Below the pieces are notes generated by a model, which made no database searches, had not been told where the DNA came from, and saw only the letters and a list, made by a program, of their open reading frames with translations. This document shows, one piece after another, positions 1-4,909 of a stretch of DNA of 5,286 nucleotides. Each line of letters starts with the position of its first letter. The stretch's first letter is position 1. Position numbers and translations under genes: made by a program. Source of the stretch: Oscillospiraceae bacterium UBA6409 (GTDB taxonomy: Bacteria; Bacillota; Clostridia; Oscillospirales; Oscillospiraceae); assembly GCA_002438575.1 (NCBI GenBank), contig DJPP01000023.1, positions 1-5,286 of the forward strand, in the 5' to 3' direction.

Positions 1-168
1 GACATCGATCCCGCTGTGCGGGAGGCGCTGCGCTTTGTCACTGCCGAGACGGTGGACGCCGTGTTTGCCCATGCGCTGACCCTGCCGAAAAAAGAGGCGG
101 CGGTGGAGCATCTGGCGGTGATGGGCAGTCCGGCTATGCAGGAGGTACGTCATGGCGATCAACTTTAA
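1..168 (+). CDS. lon: ATP-dependent protease Lon, C-terminal end (partial)
   Basis: Frame 1 is open from the first base to a TAA at 166-168, giving 55 residues that start DIDPAVREALRFV and end EVRHGDQL. The segment with VREALRFVTAETVDAVFAHAL matches the closing helix of Lon proteases, where the usual form is D-IP-VR-L-F--VE-MDEVL-HAL. Lon is a cytoplasmic AAA+ serine protease that degrades misfolded and short-lived regulatory proteins. The AAA+ module and the Ser-Lys catalytic dyad lie upstream of the window and cannot be checked. The 20-odd residues after the HAL motif are a family-variable tail. The gene overlaps the engB start by 17 bases and carries the engB ribosome binding site within its coding sequence, which suggests translational coupling. 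Lon next to EngB is a common gene order in Firmicutes. The identification rests on a short segment plus this neighbour. Confidence 0.85.
   Translation, partial: DIDPAVREALRFVTAETVDAVFAHALTLPKKEAAVEHLAVMGSPAMQEVRHGDQL
140..146 (+). promoter_or_regulatory. Ribosome binding site of engB, inside the end of lon
   Basis: AGGAGGT lies six bases before the ATG at 152. It fixes the engB start and places translation initiation inside the last codons of lon, so ribosomes finishing lon could reinitiate on engB. Confidence 0.85.
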
Positions 169-745
169 TAAGGCGGAGTTCGTGCTCTCGGCTGTAAGGG
201 CGGAGACATTCATCCGCGACGGAAAGCCCCAGGTCACCTTCGCGGGGCGCAGCAATGTGGGCAAGTCCTCCGTGATCAACCGGCTGCTGGGCCGCAAGAA
301 TTTCGCCCGGGTGGGCGCTACCCCCGGTAAGACCAGCCAGATCAACTATTTTGATATCGACGGCAAGCTGTACTTCACCGACCTGCCCGGCTACGGCTAC
401 GCCAAGGTCTCCAAGGAGGAGCGCGACCGCTGGGGCCGCCTGATGGAGCGCTACTTTGCAGAGGAGGGGCTTATCACCCTGGGCGTGCTGATCGTGGATG
501 CGCGGCACAAGCCCACCGCCGATGACGTGACCATGTGCGACTGGTTCAAGGGCACCGGCTGCCCGGTCATCGTCGTGGCCAACAAGCTGGACAAGCTGAA
601 AAAGAGTGAGATCGAGCCTAACCTGGCCCTGATCCGCCAGACGCTGACCCTGCCGGAGGACGCGCTGCTGATCCCCTTCTCCGCCGAGAAGGGCACCGGA
701 AAAACGGAACTCCTGGCCGCTATCGGCGAGATATGCGGCAAATAA
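152..745 (+). CDS. engB: Ribosome biogenesis GTP-binding protein EngB (YsxC/YihA)
   Basis: This 197-residue protein is a complete small TRAFAC-class GTPase of the usual EngB length. EngB is a cytoplasmic GTPase needed for late assembly of the 50S ribosomal subunit and is essential in many bacteria. All G motifs are visible: G1/P-loop GRSNVGKS at residues 32-39; G2 Thr57 in ATPGKT (56-61), a sequence typical of EngB; G3 DLPGYGYAKV at 77-86, also an EngB signature; G4 NKLD at 144-147; and G5 FSAEKGTG at 176-183. The G4 motif has the canonical Asn where many EngB proteins have Thr (TKxD), an allowed variation. The ATG start has a perfect AGGAGG six bases upstream and lies within the last codons of lon, so the two genes probably form an operon. 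A long inverted repeat starting within the stop codon probably ends the transcript. Confidence 0.97.
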   Translation: MAINFNKAEFVLSAVRAETFIRDGKPQVTFAGRSNVGKSSVINRLLGRKNFARVGATPGKTSQINYFDIDGKLYFTDLPGYGYAKVSKEERDRWGRLMERYFAEEGLITLGVLIVDARHKPTADDVTMCDWFKGTGCPVIVVANKLDKLKKSEIEPNLALIRQTLTLPEDALLIPFSAEKGTGKTELLAAIGEICGK

Positions 746-782
746 GAGTAAAACCTCCGACTGAGTCGGAGGTTTTACTCTT
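744..782. terminator. Perfect 18-bp inverted repeat, probable bidirectional terminator
   Basis: Positions 744-761 are perfectly complementary to 765-782 around a three-base loop (TGA). The core is AACCTCCGAC / GTCGGAGGTT, flanked by TAAA/TTTA-rich arms. The left arm begins in the engB TAA stop codon. The repeat lies between the ends of two converging genes (engB and the transporter, whose stop is at 805-807), so it could end both transcripts. The right arm ends TTTTACTCTTT on the plus strand, and the minus strand continues with CTTATTT. The U-rich parts are mostly within the stem, so this is not a textbook intrinsic terminator. The long, symmetric stem could also be a dispersed palindromic repeat used as a terminator. 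Confidence 0.75.
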
Positions 783-804
783 TGCATGGGAGAGAAAGGG
801 AAGG

Positions 805-1668
805 TCACTTTTGCTGCTTGCGCGGATGTACGAACTCCGCCAGCATGGCGCCGCCCAGCACCATCGCCGCGCCCAGCCAGCGGGCGGGCGTCAGCGTTTC
901 ATCCAGCAGCAGCACGGAGAAAAACACGGCGCTCAGCGGCTCCAGATAGCCGCAGATGGACACGGTCTGTACCGGAAGCGCGCCGATAGAGGAAAAGTAC
1001 AGCCAGCAGCCGAAGCCGGTGTTTACAATGCCCAGCAGCAGGATCCAGGGCCAGCTTTCGGCGGGAACAGCGGGGATGCCGCTGCGGACCAGCATATATA
1101 CGGCCGTTACCGCAGAGGCGGAGAGCAGTTGTATCGCTGTGTTTTCCAGGCCGGGCAGGGCGGCCTTTTTGTTGGTGATGACCATGATGACATACAGCAC
1201 CGCGCCGCCCAGACCACACAGCAGTCCCCCTGCGTCCAGTGTACCGCCGTCCACGCCGTTGAGCATCACCACGCCGAAAAAGACTACAGCGATGCCTGCC
1301 AGCTTGGGTACGGTCAGCTTTTCCCGGAAAAACAGGGGGGAGAGGGCGATCAGCAGCACCGGACCGCAGTAGTACAGCAGTGTAGCGATGGATACGCCCA
1401 CAAGCTGGTAGGCCCGGTACAGGCATAGCCAGCTCAGACCCATGGCCGCGCCGGACAGCGCTACCAGCAGCAGCCTGCGGGGCTTCTTCAGGCAGGTGAC
1501 GCGTTGGCGGGTCAGGAAAAACACCGCCAGCAGGAATAGTGTGCCCAGCAGGGACCGCAGCACGACGATCTCCGTGCTGCCCAGCGCGATATGTCCGGCC
1601 ACCACGCCGTTCAGGCCGAACAGCAGCAGGGCCGAGAGGTATTTAATATGTGGTATTTTGTGTGCCAT
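805..1668 (-). CDS. DMT superfamily (EamA family) transporter
   Basis: This 287-residue integral membrane protein has about ten hydrophobic segments, at roughly 9-26, 33-52, 66-84, 91-111, 120-137, 148-165, 178-195, 207-225, 231-253 and 262-281. They fall into two halves of five helices, the duplicated EamA fold of the drug/metabolite transporter superfamily. The ends of the halves match each other: GPVLLIALSPLFFREKLT (about 102-119) and EPLSAVFFSVLLLDETLT (about 243-260). Each has the typical Pro and a conserved Glu before the last helix of its half. Family members move amino acids, metabolites or drugs across the cytoplasmic membrane, usually outward. The substrate cannot be read from the sequence. 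The ATG start has GAGGAG (plus-strand 1678-1683) nine bases upstream and a good promoter at 1716-1744. It is a single-gene unit converging on engB and diverging from pckA. Confidence 0.92.
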   Translation of the reverse strand: MAHKIPHIKYLSALLLFGLNGVVAGHIALGSTEIVVLRSLLGTLFLLAVFFLTRQRVTCLKKPRRLLLVALSGAAMGLSWLCLYRAYQLVGVSIATLLYYCGPVLLIALSPLFFREKLTVPKLAGIAVVFFGVVMLNGVDGGTLDAGGLLCGLGGAVLYVIMVITNKKAALPGLENTAIQLLSASAVTAVYMLVRSGIPAVPAESWPWILLLGIVNTGFGCWLYFSSIGALPVQTVSICGYLEPLSAVFFSVLLLDETLTPARWLGAAMVLGGAMLAEFVHPRKQQK

Positions 1669-1707
1669 AGTGCGGCGCTCCTCGTGGAAAATCGTGGGTT
1701 TTGCAAA

Positions 1708-1736
1708 TTGACATTATTATAATACGGTGTTATTCT
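1708..1736 (+). promoter_or_regulatory. Candidate upstream promoter (P1) for pckA
   Basis: A perfect -35 TTGACA (1708-1713) is followed after exactly 17 bases by TATTCT (1731-1736, four of six to TATAAT), preceded by TG one base away (1728-1729), an extended -10. A transcript from here would have a leader of about 225 bases before pckA. The site physically overlaps the opposite-facing transporter promoter. The pckA gene has another promoter closer to it, so whether this one is used is unknown. Confidence 0.45.
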
Positions 1737-1744
1737 TGCGTAAA
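1716..1744 (-). promoter_or_regulatory. Sigma-A-type promoter of the transporter gene
   Basis: On the minus strand a perfect -10 TATAAT (plus-strand 1716-1721) follows a -35 TTTACG (1739-1744, four of six to TTGACA) with an exact 17-base spacer. Transcription would start about 40 bases before the ATG at 1668. The element overlaps a plus-strand promoter candidate at 1708-1736. Confidence 0.75.
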
Positions 1745-1770
1745 GAGAAAAGTATGCAATCGGGATTCCA

Positions 1771-1792
1771 GCGGCAGAACGGTTTTTGCTGC
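1771..1792 (+). other. Possible RNA hairpin in the long pckA leader
   Basis: In a transcript from the upstream promoter, 1771-1779 (GCGGCAGAA) can pair with 1784-1792 (TTTTGCTGC) around the loop CGGT. This makes nine pairs, two of them G-U. It is not followed by a U-run, so it is not a terminator. The role, if any, is unknown. Confidence 0.35.
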
Positions 1793-1888
1793 AGCTCTCC
1801 CACCGGACGGAATGATAAAAAACTTTCAGCAATGCAGAAAAATTTTTAGGAAAAATGCAAAAAAGGGCTGTTAATTGTCCTAAACGTA

Positions 1889-1897
1889 TGGTATAAT
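1889..1897 (+). promoter_or_regulatory. Extended -10 promoter (P2) of pckA
   Basis: TGGTATAAT combines a perfect -10 TATAAT (1892-1897) with the extended -10 TG. No good -35 is present: the 17-base position reads TGTTAA (1869-1874) and the 15-base position TTAATT. The promoter therefore probably depends on the extended -10, the A-rich upstream tract, or an activator. The expected start near 1904 gives a leader of about 65 bases. Confidence 0.75.
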
Positions 1898-1918
1898 CCG
1901 GAGTGAACAAGCAAGCAA

Positions 1919-1940
1919 CGCGGCGCACTGTGCGCCCGCG
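1919..1940 (+). promoter_or_regulatory. GC-rich hairpin in the pckA 5' leader
   Basis: CGCG GCGCA at 1919-1927 pairs with TGCGC at 1931-1935 and CGCG at 1937-1940, giving nine G-C-rich pairs with one bulged C (1936) and a CTG loop. It ends 14 bases before the AGGAGG of pckA. It lacks a U-run and so is not a terminator. It could stabilise the mRNA or influence translation; function is inferred. Confidence 0.5.
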
Positions 1941-1954
1941 GTAACATTTCAAAC

Positions 1955-1960
1955 AGGAGG
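1955..1960 (+). promoter_or_regulatory. Ribosome binding site that fixes the pckA start
   Basis: AGGAGG is eight bases before the ATG at 1969 but only two bases before the in-frame TTG at 1963. The spacing therefore selects the ATG and excludes the TTG. Confidence 0.9.
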
Positions 1961-1968
1961 TTTTGCAA

Positions 1969-3534
1969 ATGGAAACTTACGGACTGGAAAAGCTGGGTAT
2001 CATCAACGCCAAGGCGGTCTATCGTAATCTGACCCCCGCACAGCTGACCGAGCACGCGCTCTGCCGCGGCGAGGGCACGCTGTCCAATACCGGTGCCCTG
2101 GTGGTCAAGACCGGCAAATATACCGGCCGCAGCGCCAATGATAAGTTCATCGTGGACACCCCTGCCGTCCATGACGACATCGCCTGGGGCAAGGTGAACC
2201 GCCCCATCGAGAAGGCTAAGTTCGATGCGATCCGCGCCAAGGTCATTGCCTATCTGCAGGGCAAGGAGATCTTTATCTTCGACGGCTTTGCCGGCGCTGA
2301 TCCCAAGTACACCAAGGCCTTCCGCATCGTCAACGAGCTGGCCAGCCAGAACCTCTTTATCCACCAGCTCCTGCGCCGTCCTACGGCCGAACAGCTGAAG
2401 GACTTTAAGGAGGACTACACCATTATCGCCGCCCCCGGCTTCAAGTGCATTCCCGAGATCGACGGCACCCGCAGCGAGGCTGCCATTCTGGTGGACTACG
2501 AGGCCCACGAGGTGGTGATCTGCGGTACCCAGTATGCCGGCGAGATCAAGAAGTCCGTCTTCTCTGTGATGAACTATGTCCTGCCCAAGCAGGGCGTGTT
2601 CCCCATGCACTGCTCCGCCAATATCGGCAAGAACGGCGACAGCGCCGTGTTCTTCGGCCTGTCCGGCACCGGCAAGACCACGCTGTCTGCCGACCCCAAC
2701 CGTATGCTCATCGGCGATGACGAGCATGGCTGGGCGGACGACTCCGTGTTCAACTTCGAGGGCGGCTGCTACGCCAAGTGCATCAACCTGAGCCCCGAGG
2801 GCGAGCCTGAGATCTACAACGCCATCAAGTTCGGCGCGCTGGTGGAGAACGTGGTCATGGATCCCGACACCCGCGAATTCGACTTCGACGATGACTCCCT
2901 GGCCGTCAACTCCCGCGTGGGCTATCCCGTGGAGTATATCCCCAACGCCGAGCTGTCCGGCATGAGCCCCAGCGTCCCCAAGACGGTCATTTTCCTGACC
3001 GCCGACGCTTACGGTGTGCTGCCTCCCATCAGCAAGCTGGATAAGAACCAGGCCATGTACTACTTCGTCTCCGGCTTCACCTCCAAGGTAGCCGGCACGG
3101 AGATCGGCGTCACCGAGCCTGTGCCTACCTTCTCCACCTGCTTCGGCGAGCCCTTCCTGCCCCTGGATCCCTCTGTCTACGCCGCCATGCTGGCGGACAA
3201 GGTGGAGAAGGCCGGTGCGAAGGTCTACCTGGTCAACACCGGCTGGAACGGTACCGGCAAGCGCATGAAGCTCAGCTACACCCGCGCCATGGTCACCGCC
3301 GCCCTGACCGGCGAGATCGAAAAGAGTGCGTTCGTCACCGATCCCACCTTCGGTGTGCAGGTGCCCACCAGCATCGAGGGCGTGCCCTCTGAGCTGCTGA
3401 TCCCCGAGAATACCTGGGAGGACAAGGCTGCCTATCAGGCAAGCTGCAAGAAGCTGGCCGCCAGCTTTGTGGAGAACTTCAAGAAGTACACCCACATGAG
3501 CGACGAGGTCGTGGCCGCCGGTCCCAAGGCGTAA
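1969..3534 (+). CDS. pckA: Phosphoenolpyruvate carboxykinase (ATP)
   Basis: This 521-residue cytoplasmic enzyme is slightly shorter than the 540-residue E. coli enzyme. It interconverts oxaloacetate plus ATP with phosphoenolpyruvate, CO2 and ADP, the first committed step of gluconeogenesis. In fermenting anaerobes it may run toward oxaloacetate (inference). Family signatures are in order: substrate-binding TGRSANDKF (52-60, Arg54); YAGEIKK (189-195, Lys195 a Mn ligand); MHCSAN (213-218, His214 a Mn ligand); P-loop GLSGTGKTT (230-238, Lys236); kinase-2 LIGDDEHGW (247-255, Asp250/Asp251 acting on metal); FEGGCYAK (263-270); NSRVGYP (314-320, Arg316); and NTGWNG with RMKL (423-435) near the adenine pocket. 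The P-loop and FEGGCYAK place it in the ATP class, not the GTP class. All key residues are present, so it should be active. It is a single-gene unit with its own promoter and terminator. Confidence 0.98.
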   Translation: METYGLEKLGIINAKAVYRNLTPAQLTEHALCRGEGTLSNTGALVVKTGKYTGRSANDKFIVDTPAVHDDIAWGKVNRPIEKAKFDAIRAKVIAYLQGKEIFIFDGFAGADPKYTKAFRIVNELASQNLFIHQLLRRPTAEQLKDFKEDYTIIAAPGFKCIPEIDGTRSEAAILVDYEAHEVVICGTQYAGEIKKSVFSVMNYVLPKQGVFPMHCSANIGKNGDSAVFFGLSGTGKTTLSADPNRMLIGDDEHGWADDSVFNFEGGCYAKCINLSPEGEPEIYNAIKFGALVENVVMDPDTREFDFDDDSLAVNSRVGYPVEYIPNAELSGMSPSVPKTVIFLTADAYGVLPPISKLDKNQAMYYFVSGFTSKVAGTEIGVTEPVPTFSTCFGEPFLPLDPSVYAAMLADKVEKAGAKVYLVNTGWNGTGKRMKLSYTRAMVTAALTGEIEKSAFVTDPTFGVQVPTSIEGVPSELLIPENTWEDKAAYQASCKKLAASFVENFKKYTHMSDEVVAAGPKA

Positions 3535-3546
3535 GTACGCTGTCGA

Positions 3547-3572
3547 CAAAGGCACCCTGCGGGGTGCCTTTG
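3547..3572 (+). terminator. First hairpin after pckA
   Basis: An 11-bp perfect stem (CAAAGGCACCC 3547-3557 with 3562-3572) has a four-base loop, TGCG, and starts 12 bases after the pckA stop. The following bases are CTTTGC and then an A-run, so the U-tract is weak. It probably works together with the stronger hairpin that follows. Confidence 0.7.
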
Positions 3573-3578
3573 CTTTGC

Positions 3579-3612
3579 AAAAAATTCCCCGACAACGTCG
3601 GGGAATTTTTTT
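3579..3612. terminator. Bidirectional intrinsic terminator between pckA and the aldolase-like gene
   Basis: TTCCCCGAC (3585-3593) pairs perfectly with GTCGGGGAA (3597-3605) around the loop AAC. A six-A run before it (3579-3584) and a seven-T run after it (3606-3612) flank the stem. Read on either strand it is a GC-rich stem followed by a U-tract, a good intrinsic terminator in both directions. It serves pckA (+) and the converging gene that ends at 3674 (-). Confidence 0.9.
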
Positions 3613-3673
3613 AAGTGACTTTAAGGTGCATTTCAGCTATCTGCGCTATGCTTATCTCACAGCAGAGGAAGGC

Positions 3674-4714
3674 CTACTTCTTCAGCGCGTTCACGGCCTC
3701 CCGCAGAGCGTCCACGTGCTCCTGCTTTGTGGCCCAGCTGGCGCAGAAGCGCACGCCGGAGTGTGTCTCATCCACGCGCTCCCAGTACTCATAACCGAAG
3801 TTCTGGCCCAGAATGGCCAGCTCGTCATCCGGCATGATGGGGTACTGCTGGTTGGTGGGGGAGTCGAACAGCAGGGGATAGCCCGCGGACACAAAGATGT
3901 CCCGGATCTGGTGCGCCATCTCAATGGCGTGGCGGGAGATCTTGAAGTACAGGTCGTCGGTGAACAGCGCGTCGAACTGCACGCCCAGCAGCCGGCCCTT
4001 GGCCATGCGGCCGCCCCGCTGCTTCATGATGAAGCGGAAATCCTTTTTCAGCGCTTCATTCATAATGACCACCGCCTCGCCGAACAGGGCGCCCACCTTG
4101 GTGCCGCCGATGTAGAACACATCGCACAGCCGCGCGATCTCCGGCAGCGTCATGTCGCTCTCCTCAGCCATCAGGCCATAGCCCAGGCGGGCGCCGTCGA
4201 TGAACAGCGGCAGGCCGTATCGGCGGCAGGTGTCATACAGCGCCGTCAGCTCCGCCTTGGTGTACAGCGTGCCGCCCTCGGTGGGGTGGGAGATGTACAC
4301 CATACCGGGCTGGACGATGTGCTCCGTGGACTCGTCGTTTTTGTGCCACTCCACATAGTCCCGTACCTGCTGTGCGGTGATCTTGCCGTTGGTGGTGGGC
4401 AGGGTGATGACCTTGTGACCGGTGGACTCGATGGCGCCGGCCTCATGGCAGTTGATGTGGCCGCTGACAGCGGAGATCACGCCCTGCCAGGGCCGCAGGA
4501 TAGCGGCGATGACCGTGGTGTTGGTTTGTGTGCCGCCCACCAGAAAATGCACGTCGGCCTCCGGGGCCTGGCAGGCGGCCTTGATCTTCTCCCGCGCCGC
4601 CTCGCAGTATTCGTCCTCGCCGTAGCCCACGGTCTGCACCATGTTCGTTTCGGCCAGCTTGACCATGATAGAGGGGTGTGCGCCCTCCAGATAATCACTG
4701 TTGAAATAGATCAT
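3674..4714 (-). CDS. Low-specificity L-threonine aldolase-like PLP enzyme (beta-eliminating lyase family)
   Basis: This 346-residue cytoplasmic fold-type I PLP enzyme has the length usual for threonine aldolases. The expected reaction splits L-threonine or L-allo-threonine into glycine and acetaldehyde. Visible features are the phosphate-binding loop GGTQTN (60-65), GHINCHEAGA (85-94) with His86 at the ring-stacking position of LtaE, HPTEGGTLY (143-151), FIDGARLGYG (171-180) with Asp173 contacting the PLP nitrogen and Arg176, the PLP-lysine motif YIGGTKVGALFGE (201-213, Lys206), and Arg322 in GVRFCASW as likely carboxylate ligand. The usual LtaE helix sequence HIY-YEAG reads HINCHEAG here, a substitution near the active site. 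The substrate could therefore differ, and a related beta-elimination or aldolase activity is possible. The ATG has AGGAG (plus-strand 4722-4726) seven bases upstream and its own promoter. Confidence 0.85.
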   Translation of the reverse strand: MIYFNSDYLEGAHPSIMVKLAETNMVQTVGYGEDEYCEAAREKIKAACQAPEADVHFLVGGTQTNTTVIAAILRPWQGVISAVSGHINCHEAGAIESTGHKVITLPTTNGKITAQQVRDYVEWHKNDESTEHIVQPGMVYISHPTEGGTLYTKAELTALYDTCRRYGLPLFIDGARLGYGLMAEESDMTLPEIARLCDVFYIGGTKVGALFGEAVVIMNEALKKDFRFIMKQRGGRMAKGRLLGVQFDALFTDDLYFKISRHAIEMAHQIRDIFVSAGYPLLFDSPTNQQYPIMPDDELAILGQNFGYEYWERVDETHSGVRFCASWATKQEHVDALREAVNALKK

Positions 4715-4742
4715 TGCGGTTCTCCTTTATCTTTTGATGGAA

Positions 4743-4772
4743 CGGAGCCGGCGGCTCCGCCGTCTATACGGC
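4743..4772 (-). promoter_or_regulatory. Hairpins in the leader of the aldolase-like gene
   Basis: In the stretch between the promoter and the start of the aldolase-like gene, CGGAGCC (4743-4749) pairs with GGCTCCG (4753-4759) around GGC, and GCCGT (4759-4763) pairs with ACGGC (4768-4772) around CTAT. An alternative stem, CGGCGG/CCGCCG (4749-4762), competes with the first. No U-run follows on the minus strand, so it is not an evident terminator. A regulatory role is possible but unproven. Confidence 0.4.
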
Positions 4773-4785
4773 AGACAGTATTTCT

Positions 4786-4814
4786 ATTGTAATCCCTGGT
4801 TTCTCGGAAGTAAA
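4786..4814 (-). promoter_or_regulatory. Sigma-A-type promoter of the aldolase-like gene
   Basis: On the minus strand the -10 TACAAT (plus-strand 4786-4791) lies exactly 17 bases after the -35 TTTACT (4809-4814). Transcription would start near 4779, giving a leader of about 65 bases with the hairpins at 4743-4772. The upstream part of this promoter shares 11 bases with the transporter promoter. Confidence 0.65.
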
Positions 4815-4820
4815 GAGAAA

Positions 4821-4839
4821 CTGTTACAATTTCATTACA
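4821..4839. repeat. Spaced direct repeats, possible response-regulator binding site
   Basis: CTGTTAC (4821-4827) and TCATTAC (4832-4838) are similar heptamers with an 11-base period (four-base gap), and both are followed by A. OmpR/PhoB-family response regulators typically bind heptamer direct repeats with this spacing. The element lies between the divergent promoters of the aldolase-like gene and the sortase gene. No regulator gene is present in the window, so the reading is tentative. Confidence 0.3.
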
Positions 4840-4854
4840 TCTTGTACATATCCC

Positions 4855-4883
4855 TTGCACTGAACGAAAAAACCTGTTACAAT
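4855..4883 (+). promoter_or_regulatory. Promoter of the sortase gene
   Basis: The extended -10 TGTTACAAT (4875-4883, with TACAAT at 4878-4883) lies exactly 17 bases after TTGCAC (4855-4860, three of six to TTGACA). It would start transcription near 4890, only about 20 bases before the ATG, so the leader is very short. Confidence 0.65.
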
Positions 4884-4909
4884 ACCCAACGATAAGGAGG
4901 CGTGTACCC

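Larger units (their letters stand above)
1669..1968. other. Divergent control region between the transporter gene and pckA
   Basis: This 300-base gap holds no convincing gene. It is clearly richer in A+T than the flanking genes and contains the transporter promoter (1716-1744, minus), two candidate pckA promoters (1708-1736 and around 1892, plus), a possible hairpin at 1771-1792, a stronger hairpin at 1919-1940 and the pckA ribosome binding site. Between 1811 and 1866 it is a run of A-rich and T-rich tracts with two AATGCA-plus-A-tract copies, at 1831-1842 and 1854-1865. I recognise no known riboswitch or T-box in it. Confidence 0.8.
4821..4883 (+). repeat. Two identical copies of CTGTTACAAT
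   Basis: CTGTTACAAT occurs at 4821-4830 and 4874-4883. The second copy forms the extended -10 (TG-T-TACAAT) of the sortase promoter. The first has the same extended -10 form but no recognisable -35 upstream. It could be a second weak promoter or part of an operator. Related ATTGTAA on the plus strand (4786-4792) forms the -10 of the opposite promoter. Confidence 0.5.

Noticed and set aside
134..808. A 224-codon open frame on the minus strand opposite engB
   Set aside because: It is antisense to engB with all G motifs on the other strand, and it reads straight through the palindromic terminator.
733..1428. Plus-strand open frames opposite the transporter gene
   Set aside because: They are Gln/His/Ala/Gly-rich shadows of a membrane-protein gene that has its own promoter, ribosome binding site and ten hydrophobic segments.
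1868..1886. Possible Rex (NADH-sensing repressor) operator at the pckA promoter
   Set aside because: The left half, CTGTTAA, fits six of seven bases of TTGTTAA, but the right half (CCTAAAC) does not match TTAACAA, so the palindrome is not supported.
1963..1968. TTG start for pckA two codons upstream of the ATG
   Set aside because: It would leave only two bases between AGGAGG and the start codon; the ATG at 1969 has a normal eight-base spacing.
1669..1968. Catabolite-responsive element (CcpA cre) or known riboswitch controlling pckA
   Set aside because: I found no sequence close to the cre consensus and no recognisable riboswitch or T-box core, only local hairpins.
1846..3555. A 569-codon open frame on the minus strand opposite pckA
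   Set aside because: It is the antisense of a clearly real gene in GC-rich DNA, with His/Gly/Val/Leu/Asp-rich composition and no recognisable domain. It spans the pckA promoter and terminator and has no ribosome binding site that I can support.
3547..3612. CRISPR-like or tandem repeat array after pckA
   Set aside because: There are only two inverted repeats, different in sequence, with terminator features and no regular spacer-repeat pattern.
3575..4792. A 405-codon open frame on the plus strand opposite the aldolase-like gene
   Set aside because: It is a shadow of the PLP enzyme gene, running through its terminator and leader. The translation has the biased His/Gly/Val/Leu composition of antisense frames and no family motif.
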